A stretch of DNA of 64,000 bases from Winogradskyella pelagia (GCF_017581965.1 NZ_JAGEVF010000001.1:310001-374000), one strand, 5' to 3'. Shown: positions 1-9,035, counted from the stretch's first letter. Numbers and translations: made by a program. Notes: generated from the sequence alone by a model not told the origin.

Positions 1-852
1 AATGTTGAAGATAAAGCACTAATCACAAAACTCGGAAAAGAAGTGGTTGAGAATAAATATGGAAATCTCTTCCAGATGTATGAAAAAATTGTTGACCAGA
101 ATCCATACGAAACCCCAATGATGATTTATCCTGCGGTGCATTACACTATGGGTGGACTTTGGGTCGATTATAACCTAATGACAACCGTTCCTGGTTTGTA
201 TGCCATTGGTGAGGCTAATTTTTCTGACCATGGTGCTAACCGTCTTGGTGCTTCGGCATTAATGCAAGGTCTCGCTGATGGATATTTTGTGCTTCCATAC
301 ACTATTGGAGATTATTTAGCGCATGATATTAGAACAGGAGAAATCCCCACCGATAGCAAAGAATTTGATGCTGCAGAAGAAAAAGTACGTGCCGAAATAG
401 ATAAGTTAGTTAATAACCAAGGCACTAAGTCTGTAGATTATTTCCATAAGAAATTAGGAAAAATCATGTGGAACAAATGTGGTATGGCGCGTAATGAAAA
501 AGAATTAAAAGAAGCTATTTCTGAAATTGCTGCACTCCGTGAAGAATTCTATAAGGATGTTTTTGTTCCAGGTGAAGAAAATGAATACAATGAAGAGCTA
601 GCCAAAGCCGGCCGTGTTGCTGATTTCTTAGAGCTGGGCGAATTATTTGCCAAAGATGCCTTGGAGCGTAACGAGTCTGCAGGAGGACACTTTAGAGAAG
701 AATACCAGACTGAAAGTGGGGAAGCTTTAAGAGTAAAAGACTATCAATATGTTTCGGCATGGGAGTACAAAGGTCAGCCTAGTGAGGCCGTACACCATAA
801 AGAACCATTAGAATATGAAAATATAGAAGTGAAAGAGAGAAGTTATAAATAA
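1..852 (+). CDS. sdhA: Succinate dehydrogenase/fumarate reductase flavoprotein subunit, C-terminal part (partial)
   Basis: C-terminal part of the FAD-binding catalytic subunit of complex II, which oxidises succinate to fumarate in the TCA cycle on the inner face of the cytoplasmic membrane. The frame is open from base 1, so the start lies outside the window; 283 residues are visible. The stretch [17 protein letters not shown] with the following [10 protein letters not shown] is the conserved FAD-contacting C-terminal motif of the SdhA/FrdA family, followed by the helical C-terminal domain. The iron-sulfur subunit follows 7 bases downstream in the same direction, so the two are co-transcribed; the cytochrome b subunit expected in a Bacteroidota sdhCAB operon would lie upstream, out of view. 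Nothing looks damaged apart from the window edge. Confidence 0.95.
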   Translation, partial: NVEDKALITKLGKEVVENKYGNLFQMYEKIVDQNPYETPMMIYPAVHYTMGGLWVDYNLMTTVPGLYAIGEANFSDHGANRLGASALMQGLADGYFVLPYTIGDYLAHDIRTGEIPTDSKEFDAAEEKVRAEIDKLVNNQGTKSVDYFHKKLGKIMWNKCGMARNEKELKEAISEIAALREEFYKDVFVPGEENEYNEELAKAGRVADFLELGELFAKDALERNESAGGHFREEYQTESGEALRVKDYQYVSAWEYKGQPSEAVHHKEPLEYENIEVKERSYK

Positions 853-859
853 AATTGCT

Positions 860-1609
860 ATGATGAATTTAACGTTAAAGATATGGCGTCAAAAAAACGC
901 CAATGAAAAAGGAAAAATAGTGGACTATCCTGTATCTGGAATATCACCAGATATGTCTTTTCTTGAAATGTTGGATGTGTTAAACCAAGAATTGATAGAA
1001 AAAGGTAAAGAGCCAGTAGCATTTGATCACGATTGTAGAGAAGGTATATGTGGCACATGTTCATTATATATAAATGGACGTGCACATGGTCCGGCAACTA
1101 AAATTACGGCTTGTCAACTGCATATGAGAAGCTTTAAAGATGGAGATACTATTTATATTGAACCATGGAGAGCAAAAGCATTTCCTGTAGTAAAAGATTT
1201 GATTGTTGATAGAAGTTCTTTTGACAGAATACAACAAGCAGGTGGGTTTATTTCAGTGAATACATCTGGAAATACTCAAGATGCCAACGCTATTCCGATT
1301 GAAAAGGAACATGCAGACAAAGCTTTTGACGCAGCTACCTGTATCGGTTGTGGTGCGTGTGTAGCAAGTTGTAAAAACTCCTCGGCAATGTTATTTGTTT
1401 CAGCGAAAGTATCTCAATTTGCTTTGTTACCACAAGGTCAAGTCGAAGCTACGGATCGTGTAATGAATATGGTGAAACAAATGGATGAAGAAGGGTTTGG
1501 AAACTGTACTAATACTGGAGCGTGCGAAGTGGAATGCCCTAAAGGTATCTCCCTAGAGAATATAGCACGCATGAACCGCGAATATTTAACAGCAAGTTTA
1601 AAAGGTTAA
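860..1609 (+). CDS. sdhB: Succinate dehydrogenase/fumarate reductase iron-sulfur subunit
   Basis: Iron-sulfur subunit of complex II, passing electrons from the flavin of SdhA to the membrane quinone site. 249 residues. An N-terminal 2Fe-2S ferredoxin-type domain carries CREGICGTC (about residues 59-67) with the fourth cysteine near 85. The C-terminal domain carries [11 protein letters not shown] (about 161-171) and [14 protein letters not shown] (about 215-228) for the 4Fe-4S and 3Fe-4S clusters. It starts 7 bases after sdhA; a second ATG directly follows the first, so either could be used. A terminator-like hairpin follows at 1651. All cluster ligands are present, so the protein should be functional. 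Confidence 0.96.
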   Translation: MMNLTLKIWRQKNANEKGKIVDYPVSGISPDMSFLEMLDVLNQELIEKGKEPVAFDHDCREGICGTCSLYINGRAHGPATKITACQLHMRSFKDGDTIYIEPWRAKAFPVVKDLIVDRSSFDRIQQAGGFISVNTSGNTQDANAIPIEKEHADKAFDAATCIGCGACVASCKNSSAMLFVSAKVSQFALLPQGQVEATDRVMNMVKQMDEEGFGNCTNTGACEVECPKGISLENIARMNREYLTASLKG

Positions 1610-1650
1610 GTTTCACATAGGTTTAATCTAACTTAAAAATAACCTAAAGT

Positions 1651-1688
1651 AATCCCAAGGTAAATTAATATCTTGGGATTCTTATTTT
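1651..1688 (+). terminator. Intrinsic terminator after sdhB
   Basis: A 9-bp stem (1651-1659 pairing with 1672-1680) with an 11-base loop is followed by a T-rich run. It lies between the sdhB stop and the next start codon (1698), consistent with the end of the sdh transcript. The next gene on the same strand would need a promoter close to or within this hairpin, or depend on readthrough. Confidence 0.65.
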
Positions 1689-1697
1689 ATAAAATCC

Positions 1698-3470
1698 ATG
1701 GAAGATTCAATACAGTTTTATAATGACCAACTGAATAAGCATAAAGTTGAGGCCAAGAGACTGTTTAAAAAGTTAGGCCTTATGAGCCTGCTGCGATTGT
1801 CTGTATTTGTATTGACAGTCATTGGAATCTATATACTATTTCCAAAATGGCAACTCGCCCTTTTAACTGCAATTATTGGGATATCTGTTTTTTTAATATT
1901 ACTATCACAGTATACAGATATAAAATCTCAGCGAGCACTCCACAGGCGACTAATTAAGATTAACGACAATGAAATAAGAATTGCCTCTGGGGATTTTCTA
2001 GGTCAACCTGAAGGTAAGGAGTATTTGCATGCAGAACACGCCTTTAGCATAGATATTGATATGTTTGGCCGTGGGTCATTTTTTCAGTTTATTAATAGAA
2101 CGACCATTAAGGAAGGACAGGACACTTTGGTGAATTGTTTGTTGTCAAATACTGTTAAGGCTATTGAAAGTAGGCAAGAGGCGATAAAGGAACTCTCAAC
2201 AACGCCAGAATGGATTCAGTTGTATTCGGGAATTTCCCAAGGTGTTACCGTAGAACATTCAGCACATTCAATTATAACATGGCTAAAAGGCTATAAGCCA
2301 TTTCTTAAACGGTTTCATTATTGTGGAAGTATAGGGTTTAGCCTATTGTCTCTTGCTACCCTAGCACTGACTATTTTTGGTTTGTTCCCCATTGATATAT
2401 TAGTTTACCTCATCATCATTGGATTAGGAATCACAGGCTTATATCTAAAGCACATAAATATCATAGCGCAACAAACAGAAAAAGCCAAGGATACGTTTAG
2501 ACAGTACGCACTTCTTTTAGAACAAATCGAAGAAAAGGTATTTAGTTCCGAGATGTTGATTGACCAACAACGTAAAATAGAATGTGATGGTAAGAAAGCA
2601 TCAACCATTTTTAAACAGTTTTCCAAGGCCTTAGATGCATTAGATAATCGCAATAATTTAATTTCCGCAATTTTTGGAAATGGTTACTTGCTTTGGGACA
2701 TTAGGCAAACCTATCACATAGAAAAATGGATTATGGCCTATTCAGAAAAAGTAGCGGACTGGTTTGAGGTCGTGACTTTCTTCGATGCCTATAACAGTTT
2801 AGGAAATTTTGCTTTTAATCACCCAGAATATATATATCCAAATATCTCTAGTGCAGACCTCACTTTAGACTCAAAGGGTTTAGGGCATCCATTATTAGCC
2901 AAGGATAAGCGAATTACAAGTGATGTAAAAATATTAAAAGGCCAATTTTTTATTGTTACCGGAGCAAACATGGCTGGGAAAAGTACTTTTCTAAGAACTG
3001 TTGCCCTCCACATAGTAATGGCAAATGCCGGCCTGCCAGTTTGCGCTAAAACAAGTAATTATGCACCAATTAAACTCATTACAAGTATGCGAACCACAGA
3101 TTCGTTAACTGACGACAGTTCGTATTTCTTTTCAGAGTTAACCCGATTAAAGTTTATAGTTGAAACCTTATCCACAGATTCTAATTATTTTGTGATTCTT
3201 GATGAAATTTTAAAAGGAACTAACAGCACCGATAAAGCAATAGGTTCTAGAAAGTTTGTGGAAAAATTGGTGGCATTAAAGGCTACAGGAATTATTGCCA
3301 CCCACGATCTAAGCCTTACTGAAATCGAGTCTGAATTAAAATCTGTAAAGAATTACTTCTTTGATGCACAAATTAAAAACGATGAGCTATTTTTTGACTA
3401 CAGATTAAAAGAAGGGGTTTGTAAAAACATGAATGCAAGTTTCTTATTAAAGAAAATGAATATCGTTTAA
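1698..3470 (+). CDS. Membrane-anchored MutS-family ATPase (MutS domain III/V only)
   Basis: 590-residue protein with the C-terminal ATPase of the MutS family but without the mismatch-reading N-terminal domains of MutS1. Two hydrophobic segments lie at about 28-48 and 52-72 and two more at about 208-228 and 232-252, so it is probably anchored in the inner membrane. The lever-like helical region starts near residue 125. The ATPase has Walker A GANMAGKST (about 421-429), a YFFSELTRLK signature-like helix, Walker B YFVILDEI and the THD switch. Known relatives in Bacteroidota are annotated simply as MutS-related; no function is established that I know of. It stands alone between the sdh operon and a convergent ribosomal operon. 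A role in DNA transactions at the membrane is inference only. Confidence 0.85.
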   Translation: MEDSIQFYNDQLNKHKVEAKRLFKKLGLMSLLRLSVFVLTVIGIYILFPKWQLALLTAIIGISVFLILLSQYTDIKSQRALHRRLIKINDNEIRIASGDFLGQPEGKEYLHAEHAFSIDIDMFGRGSFFQFINRTTIKEGQDTLVNCLLSNTVKAIESRQEAIKELSTTPEWIQLYSGISQGVTVEHSAHSIITWLKGYKPFLKRFHYCGSIGFSLLSLATLALTIFGLFPIDILVYLIIIGLGITGLYLKHINIIAQQTEKAKDTFRQYALLLEQIEEKVFSSEMLIDQQRKIECDGKKASTIFKQFSKALDALDNRNNLISAIFGNGYLLWDIRQTYHIEKWIMAYSEKVADWFEVVTFFDAYNSLGNFAFNHPEYIYPNISSADLTLDSKGLGHPLLAKDKRITSDVKILKGQFFIVTGANMAGKSTFLRTVALHIVMANAGLPVCAKTSNYAPIKLITSMRTTDSLTDDSSYFFSELTRLKFIVETLSTDSNYFVILDEILKGTNSTDKAIGSRKFVEKLVALKATGIIATHDLSLTEIESELKSVKNYFFDAQIKNDELFFDYRLKEGVCKNMNASFLLKKMNIV

Positions 3471-3474
3471 ATAA

Positions 3475-3506
3475 AATACCCTTTCTGGTTTTCCAGAAAG
3501 GGTATT
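3475..3506. terminator. Bidirectional terminator between the MutS-like gene and rpmA
   Basis: A perfect 14-bp stem (3475-3488 with 3493-3506) and a four-T loop, flanked by A-rich sequence on the left and T-rich sequence on the right, sits between two convergent genes. It can serve both transcripts. Confidence 0.85.
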
Positions 3507-3530
3507 ATTTTTATAACGAAAAACGTTTAG

Positions 3531-3791
3531 TTATGCCTGAAAAGGTTCTATAGAAACGTAAGACCGATTGTCTTTTTTCTTAGAAAACTTCACAACACCA
3601 TCAACTTTAGCATGTAAAGTATGATCTTTTCCTTGGTATACATTTTCACCTGGGTGGTGTGTATTACCTCTTTGTCTAACCAGAATATTTCCTGCGATGG
3701 CAGCTTGTCCACCAAAGATTTTAACACCTAAGCGTTTCGATTCTGATTCTCTACCGTTCTTCGAACTTCCGACTCCTTTTTTATGTGCCAT
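3531..3791 (-). CDS. rpmA: 50S ribosomal protein L27 (bL27)
   Basis: 86 residues, the usual length. The N-terminus [16 protein letters not shown] and the block [19 protein letters not shown] are diagnostic of L27, whose N-terminal tail reaches the peptidyl-transferase centre of the large subunit. There is no cleavable N-terminal extension of the Firmicutes type. It lies 23 bases downstream of rplU on the same strand, the near-universal L21-L27 pair, and is presumably expressed from the rplU promoter. Confidence 0.98.
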   Translation of the reverse strand: MAHKKGVGSSKNGRESESKRLGVKIFGGQAAIAGNILVRQRGNTHHPGENVYQGKDHTLHAKVDGVVKFSKKKDNRSYVSIEPFQA

Positions 3792-3814
3792 TTTATTTCG
3801 AGTTTAAAGGATTA

Positions 3815-4345
3815 TTAACTTAATGCAGCAATTAAATCGGCTTTCTTCATTGAAGAATAACCAGTAATGCCTTTTGCTTTTGCCATCTCTTTTAATTCAG
3901 CAACCGTTTGTTTGCTTAAATCTTGAGAAGCTTCTTTAGTCTCAACTGATTTGGTTTCTGCCTTGGGAGTTGATTTAGACTCAACTTTGGCAGCTGGTTT
4001 TTCAGCTTTAGCTTTTTTAGCAGGTTTAGCACCTGAAGCTAAAATGCTATCAATTTGGATTTCTGTTATGGCTTGTCTGTGACCATTTTTAACACGGTAT
4101 CCTTTACGTCTTTTCTTTTTAAAGACAATTACCTTGTCACCTTTAAGGTGCTTTAAGACTTTAGCACTTACCTGTGCACCGTCTATAGCCGGGGCGCCAA
4201 CAGTTACTTTGTTACCGTCACCGATTAGAAGGACATTATCAAAAGATACTTTTTTTCCCTCGTCTTCAGCTAAACGATTAACAAAAACTTTTTGGTCTTT
4301 CTCAACTTTGAATTGATGCCCTGCTATCTCTACAATTGCGTACAT
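3815..4345 (-). CDS. rplU: 50S ribosomal protein L21 (bL21) with SAP/Rho-N-like C-terminal extension
   Basis: The first ~103 residues are a normal L21 (MYAIVEIAGHQFKVEKDQKV, then GDKVIVFKKKRRKGYRVKNG and the GHRQAIT block), a large-subunit protein that binds 23S rRNA. The total length of 176 exceeds the usual ~103 because of an Ala/Lys/Glu/Ser-rich linker (about 104-140) and a C-terminal module of two short helices (about 141-176, containing TVAELKEMAKAKGI and KKADLIAAL). That module resembles SAP/HeH/Rho-N folds, which bind nucleic acid. Such tails are seen in other flavobacterial L21 proteins; what the tail binds is not known to me. First gene of the rplU-rpmA operon, with a strong promoter at 4407-4437. 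Confidence 0.96.
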   Translation of the reverse strand: MYAIVEIAGHQFKVEKDQKVFVNRLAEDEGKKVSFDNVLLIGDGNKVTVGAPAIDGAQVSAKVLKHLKGDKVIVFKKKRRKGYRVKNGHRQAITEIQIDSILASGAKPAKKAKAEKPAAKVESKSTPKAETKSVETKEASQDLSKQTVAELKEMAKAKGITGYSSMKKADLIAALS

Positions 4346-4382
4346 AGCGTATCGTTTTTATTAATTTTTCTAAAATTAGATA

Positions 4383-4400
4383 CTTTCAGTTTTCTGAAAG
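4383..4400 (-). promoter_or_regulatory. Stem-loop at the 5' end of the rplU leader
   Basis: A 7-bp stem (4383-4389 with 4394-4400) and a four-base loop lie just downstream of the predicted -7 element of the rplU promoter, so they fall at the very 5' end of the L21-L27 mRNA. It could stabilise the mRNA or take part in feedback control by a ribosomal protein; both are inference. There is no T-run after it, so it is not a terminator. Confidence 0.45.
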
Positions 4401-4406
4401 CGGATG

Positions 4407-4437
4407 CAAATATACTTCTAAATTCCTAATCTGCAAA
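4407..4437 (-). promoter_or_regulatory. Promoter of rplU-rpmA (TTTG-N19-TATATTTG)
   Basis: Read on the minus strand, TTTG (4437-4434) is followed after 19 bases by TATATTTG (4414-4407). This matches the Bacteroidota housekeeping promoter consensus (-33 TTG/TTTG and -7 TAnnTTTG). The start codon lies about 60 bases downstream, with no Shine-Dalgarno sequence in the leader. It is the best promoter match in the window. Confidence 0.75.
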
Positions 4438-4532
4438 TCCTTTTAGGGCAGAGATTGCAATAATAATGGGAACTTATTGAAATACTCTTTCTGTTTTTAG
4501 GTATATTTTTTCAAAAATGAGTTGTCATTCCT

Positions 4533-4540
4533 TATTTTTG
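4533..4540 (+). promoter_or_regulatory. Candidate -7 element for the M16 peptidase operon
   Basis: TATTTTTG fits TAnnTTTG and lies 72 bases before the start at 4613. No convincing -33 TTG is seen at the right distance, so this rests on a single element. Confidence 0.3.
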
Positions 4541-4612
4541 TGAGGATTATTGTAACAAGACAGGGCGTCTTGAGACAAACATTTAACAAATACAAACTTA
4601 ATATACTGAATA

Positions 4613-5932
4613 ATGAAAAAACAAATTTATTCTCTTTCACTTTTGCTATTAGTAACGTTGTTTACTAATGCTCAAAATGTGGAGTTTGAGGAGTATGATT
4701 TAGACAATGGGTTGCATGTTATCTTGCATCAAGACAATACAGCACCTGTTGTTATTACGTCTGTGTTCTATCACGTTGGTTCTAAAGATGAACAACCGGA
4801 TAGAACTGGTTTTGCACACTTTTTTGAGCATCTCTTATTTGAAGGAACTGAAAATATAGAACGCGGAAAATGGTTTGAAATAGTGACATCTCATGGTGGT
4901 ACTAATAACGCTACCACAGATTTTGATCGCACCTATTACTACGAAATTTTTCCATCTAACAATGTAGAATTGGGGTTATGGTTAGAATCTGAGCGTTTGT
5001 TACATCCTGTCATCAATCAAATCGGTGTAGATACCCAAAATGAAGTGGTTAAAGAAGAGAAACGCCTTAGAGTAGATAACCAACCCTATGGTAATCTTTT
5101 GGCTGAAGTTCAAAAGTTGCTATTTAAAAAGCATCCTTATAAAGGAACGGTAATTGGTGAAATGGAGCATCTAGATGCAGCGACTTTAGACGAGTTCCAA
5201 GCCTTTAATAAAAAGTTTTATGTACCAAACAATGGTACGTTGGTGGTCGCGGGTGATATTGATAAACCAGCAGTTAAGAAAATGATTCAAGACTATTTTG
5301 GTCCTATTCCAAGAGGAGCAGAAATAGAAAGGAATTTTCCTAAAGAAGACCCAATTACACAGGAGATAAGAGGCAAAGCATATGATGCCAACATTCAAAT
5401 CCCTGCTGTAGTTGCAGCCTATAGAATTCCTGGAATGACAGATAGAGACTCTTACGTTCTTAGTATGATTTCTTCATACTTAAGTGGAGGAAAAAGTTCA
5501 GTACTATACAAGAAAATTGTAGACGAACAAAAACAAGCGCTTGCGGTACAGGCTGTAAATTTAAGTCTTGAAGACTATGGAGCATATATTCTATTTGGTA
5601 TTCCATTGGGTGATGTTGCTCTTGACACCTTAATTACTGAAATGGATGAGGAGATTGTAAAAATTCAAAATGAACTGATTTCTGAACGTGATTTCCAAAA
5701 AATTCAGAACCAGTTTGAAAATAATTTTGTGAGCTCAAATTCGAGTGTAGAAGGTATTGCCGGGTCATTAGCCACCTACTATAATTACTATGGAGACACT
5801 AATTTAATCAATACAGAGATTGATATTTATCGTTCTATCACAAGAGAGGAAATGCAAAAGGTGGCCAAAAAATATTTAAATCCCAACCAACGCGTGATAC
5901 TTGAATATTTACCAAAGAATGATGATCAATAA
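4613..5932 (+). CDS. M16 family zinc metallopeptidase, catalytic subunit
   Basis: 439 residues with a signal peptide (MKKQIYSLSLLLLVTLFTNA, then Q), so it acts in the periplasm or outer envelope. Residues 69-73 are HFFEH, the inverted zinc motif HxxEH of the M16 (pitrilysin/insulinase) family; the third ligand is probably in the NEVVKEEKR stretch further on. The length fits a single M16B half (two homologous ~200-residue domains). The next gene encodes a partner without the zinc motif, as in heterodimeric M16B enzymes where both halves enclose the substrate. The substrates are probably peptides; this is inferred from the family. Confidence 0.93.
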   Translation: MKKQIYSLSLLLLVTLFTNAQNVEFEEYDLDNGLHVILHQDNTAPVVITSVFYHVGSKDEQPDRTGFAHFFEHLLFEGTENIERGKWFEIVTSHGGTNNATTDFDRTYYYEIFPSNNVELGLWLESERLLHPVINQIGVDTQNEVVKEEKRLRVDNQPYGNLLAEVQKLLFKKHPYKGTVIGEMEHLDAATLDEFQAFNKKFYVPNNGTLVVAGDIDKPAVKKMIQDYFGPIPRGAEIERNFPKEDPITQEIRGKAYDANIQIPAVVAAYRIPGMTDRDSYVLSMISSYLSGGKSSVLYKKIVDEQKQALAVQAVNLSLEDYGAYILFGIPLGDVALDTLITEMDEEIVKIQNELISERDFQKIQNQFENNFVSSNSSVEGIAGSLATYYNYYGDTNLINTEIDIYRSITREEMQKVAKKYLNPNQRVILEYLPKNDDQ

Positions 5933-5954
5933 CACCAAAACAACGAAACATATT

Positions 5955-8012
5955 ATGAAAACAAAAATAACTTCACTTATTGTTCTATTAGTAATGGCAA
6001 TTGGTGTTAATGCACAAGTGGATCGTTCTAAGATGCCAGAACCTGGGCCTTCACCTAAGATTGTCTTAGAAGAACCTACCGAATTTGAATTGAAAAACGG
6101 TATCAAGGTATTAGTGGTTGTTAACCGTAAATTACCAAGAGTATCCTATTCTCTAACTATAGATAACAAGCCAATACCAGAAGGAGATAAGGCCGGTGTG
6201 TCTGGCATATTAGCTGCAATGCTTGGGAATGGCACTACGAGCATTCCTAAAGATGAGTTTAATGACGAGATAGATTTTTTAGGAGCTAATTTAAATTTTG
6301 GGTCTAGCAGTGCTTTTGCTAGTGGACTTTCTAAATACAGCGATCGTATACTAGAGCTTATGGCAGATGCTGCCATCAACCCATTGTTGACTGAAGAGGA
6401 GTTTAATAAAGAAAAGGAAAGAGCAATTGAGAATATTAAGTCAAGTGAAAAGAGCGTAGATGTTGCTGCGAGCAGAGTGGGTAGTGCTTTATCTTTTGGT
6501 GCAAACCATCCTTATGGTGAATTTGAAACCGAAGAAACTTTAAATAATATTCAGTTTGCTGATGTTTTGGCATATTATGACGAATATTTTAATCCAAATA
6601 ACGCCTATCTGGTTGTTGTTGGTGACGTAAAATTATTAGATATTGAGAGAAAGGTGAAAACCTATTTTGAGAACTGGGAGTCATCTATAGATGTGGGAAT
6701 GACGTTGGCAGAGGTAATGCCTAATGCTCAATATACTCAAATCAATTTTGTGGATATGCCTAATGCGGTTCAATCGAATATTTCGTTGATGAATAATGTA
6801 GACATAAAAATGAACGATGAAGACTATCATTCAGTTTTAATTGCTAACAGGATATTGGGTGGCGGTTTCAATAGTTATTTAAATATGAATCTTCGTGAGG
6901 AGCATGGCTATACTTATGGTGCACGTTCTAATGTAAGTATGAATAGATGGGGAGCTTCTCGGTTCACAGCTGGAGCAGCAGTTAGAAATGCTGTTACGGA
7001 TAGTGCCGTAGTAGAGACCCTCAAGGAAATAAAGAGGATTAAGACAGAACCGGTAGAAAGCAAGACTTTAAACGACGTAAAGGCAAGTTATGTTGGAGAT
7101 TTTGTTCGTAGGTTAGAAAGTCCGCAAACCGTAGCGCGTTATGCTTTAAACATTGAGTTAAACAACTTGCCAGACGATTTTTATACGACTTATTTAGAAA
7201 AAATTAATTCAGTTTCTAAAGAAGATGTTCAGCGTGTAGCAAACAAATATTTTAAAACCGAAAACGCTAGGATTGTAGTTGTTGGTAAAGGCAGTGAAGT
7301 ATTAGAAAATCTTGAGAAAACGGGCCTCCCAATTATGTACTACGATAAGTATGCGAATAAAACAGAGAAGCCTTCTTACGATTCTGAAATGCCAGATGGT
7401 GTAGATGCAAATTCTGTTATATCGGCATATTTAGAGGCCGTTGGTGGCAAGGCAAAAATTGATAATCTTAATTCTATTCTTGTGTCATATGAGGCTTCTG
7501 CAATGGGATCTACAATAGTAAGTGAGGAGAGACGTCTAGATGGAAAAACAGCACAGAGTTTATCCATGAATGGGAATCCAATGATGGCTGTTGTATTAAC
7601 TAAGGATAAGGCAACCATGAATAAAAATCCGTTGCCAGAAAATATGGCTAACGACATGCGTATAATGGCTGGATTATTCCCAGAGCTTAATATGTTGAAT
7701 TCAGATAAAGTTAAATTGGCAGGAGTAGAAGAGGTTGAAGGCGAAAAAGCCTATAAGGTTGAAGTTCCGGGAGATGTTATTTCTTTAGCTTACTATTATA
7801 GTATTGAAACAGGTTTAAAGATTAAAGAAGTGCAAACAACTTCAATGCAGGGACAAACTCAAAACCAAGAGACATTTCTAAAAGATTATCAAGCCTATGA
7901 GGGAATTAAATTCCCAAATGTAAGATCAGGGAGTCAAATGGGTCAAGTCATTGAGTTTAAAATAAAAGAAGTTAAAATCAACGAAGGTGTTTCTGAAGCA
8001 GATTTTGATTAA
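5955..8012 (+). CDS. M16 family non-catalytic partner subunit with C-terminal LolA-like domain
   Basis: 685 residues from the ATG at 5955. That start is preferred to one at 5901 because it begins a clean signal peptide (MKTKITSLIVLLVMAIGVNA) and clears the overlap with the upstream gene. The N-terminal ~440 residues have the M16 fold but no HxxEH: the equivalent region reads GVSGILAAMLGNG. They keep LREEHGYTYGARS, the Arg/Tyr substrate-binding motif of the non-catalytic half. Residues from about 490 onward form an extra domain (AYLEAVGGKAKIDNLNSI onward) resembling outer-membrane lipoprotein carrier/sorting folds of the LolA type. With the upstream gene it forms a two-subunit M16B peptidase. 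The extra domain is the unusual part. Confidence 0.9.
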   Translation: MKTKITSLIVLLVMAIGVNAQVDRSKMPEPGPSPKIVLEEPTEFELKNGIKVLVVVNRKLPRVSYSLTIDNKPIPEGDKAGVSGILAAMLGNGTTSIPKDEFNDEIDFLGANLNFGSSSAFASGLSKYSDRILELMADAAINPLLTEEEFNKEKERAIENIKSSEKSVDVAASRVGSALSFGANHPYGEFETEETLNNIQFADVLAYYDEYFNPNNAYLVVVGDVKLLDIERKVKTYFENWESSIDVGMTLAEVMPNAQYTQINFVDMPNAVQSNISLMNNVDIKMNDEDYHSVLIANRILGGGFNSYLNMNLREEHGYTYGARSNVSMNRWGASRFTAGAAVRNAVTDSAVVETLKEIKRIKTEPVESKTLNDVKASYVGDFVRRLESPQTVARYALNIELNNLPDDFYTTYLEKINSVSKEDVQRVANKYFKTENARIVVVGKGSEVLENLEKTGLPIMYYDKYANKTEKPSYDSEMPDGVDANSVISAYLEAVGGKAKIDNLNSILVSYEASAMGSTIVSEERRLDGKTAQSLSMNGNPMMAVVLTKDKATMNKNPLPENMANDMRIMAGLFPELNMLNSDKVKLAGVEEVEGEKAYKVEVPGDVISLAYYYSIETGLKIKEVQTTSMQGQTQNQETFLKDYQAYEGIKFPNVRSGSQMGQVIEFKIKEVKINEGVSEADFD

Positions 8013-8030
8013 TTAACAAAAGGATATCCT

Positions 8031-8060
8031 AAAAAGCCGAAGCAATTGCTTCGGCTTTTT
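8031..8060. terminator. Bidirectional terminator, 30-base perfect palindrome
   Basis: Bases 8031-8060 form a perfect palindrome with A5 at the left end and T5 at the right, centred between 8045 and 8046. It lies between the M16 operon and the convergent transporter gene, whose stop codon begins directly at 8061. Confidence 0.85.
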
Positions 8061-8939
8061 TTATGGTTTATATTTATTAGAGACGTAAACCCCTAGAAGA
8101 ATAAATACAGCACCTATCAATTGAATAAAACTCAATTTTTCACCATCCAACCATCCCCAAATCAACGCGACGATAGGCATAAAATAGGTTACTGAAGAAG
8201 CAAATATGGGTGTTGAGATTTGTACTAGCTTATTAAAGAAAACCTTTGCTAGTGCTGTGCCAAAAATAGAAAGAATAGTCACATAACCTAAAGAGGCATA
8301 AAAATTTGGACCGTCCAAGGTCTTAGATTCAAAAAACCCTGAAAGAACTAAAATTATAATTCCTGGGATAATAATTATTACATAATTTCCAGTAGCTATG
8401 GCAAGCGGGCGTACATCTTGTAAATGCCGCTTTATTATATTTACATTGGTCGCATACATTAGTGTAGATACAATCACAAAACCAGCATAAATATAATTTT
8501 GATCGGGATTAATATCAGCTCCACTAAGTATTAACAAAGCCGTACCAATAAAACCAATAATAACTCCAATAACTTGTTTTGTGGTAGTGGCAACTTTAAA
8601 AAAGGCTAGTCCTAAAAGAATAGTGTTCAAAGGAACTAAAGAGTTTAGTATGGACGCTACAGCACTGTCTATCTCTGTTTCTGCAATAGCAAAGAAGAAA
8701 GCCGGTATTAGAGAAGCTATAAAACCAGAAAAAGCTATCCATTTCCATTTTGCTTTCGGAATTTCCTTTATAGTGAAGAACCCAAATGAAATCAATAATA
8801 GTCCTGTGAGTACTGTACGAAGTGCACCTAGTTGAAAGGCAGAAAGTCCAAGAAGTGATTTTTTAATAAGTATAAATGAGCTTCCCCAAATAATGGACAA
8901 TGCTATAAGATAAACCCACTTCAGGTTAAGACTTTTCAT
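8061..8939 (-). CDS. EamA/DMT-superfamily membrane transporter
   Basis: 292 residues from the ATG at 8939; an upstream ATG at 8963 would add eight residues but gives a less typical N-terminus. About ten hydrophobic segments run through the whole length in two repeated halves of five, the pattern of the EamA (drug/metabolite transporter) family. The N-terminal IIWGSSFILIKKSL is the characteristic first-helix motif. Substrates of EamA proteins range from amino acids to purines, and the sequence does not say which applies here. Single gene, divergent from the HMA lipoprotein; its stop abuts the shared terminator. Confidence 0.9.
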   Translation of the reverse strand: MKSLNLKWVYLIALSIIWGSSFILIKKSLLGLSAFQLGALRTVLTGLLLISFGFFTIKEIPKAKWKWIAFSGFIASLIPAFFFAIAETEIDSAVASILNSLVPLNTILLGLAFFKVATTTKQVIGVIIGFIGTALLILSGADINPDQNYIYAGFVIVSTLMYATNVNIIKRHLQDVRPLAIATGNYVIIIIPGIIILVLSGFFESKTLDGPNFYASLGYVTILSIFGTALAKVFFNKLVQISTPIFASSVTYFMPIVALIWGWLDGEKLSFIQLIGAVFILLGVYVSNKYKP

Positions 8940-9035
8940 GTAAATTCTTGTAAAAAGAATCACAAAAATCGTTAATTACTTCGCAAGAATGCCTAATCTT
9001 TATTAGATTTAGCTCAAATTTAAGAGTTATAAGTC

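Noticed and set aside
5901-5954. Earlier start (5901) for the second M16 gene
   Set aside because: It would overlap the first M16 gene and place 18 polar residues before a good signal peptide starting at 5955.
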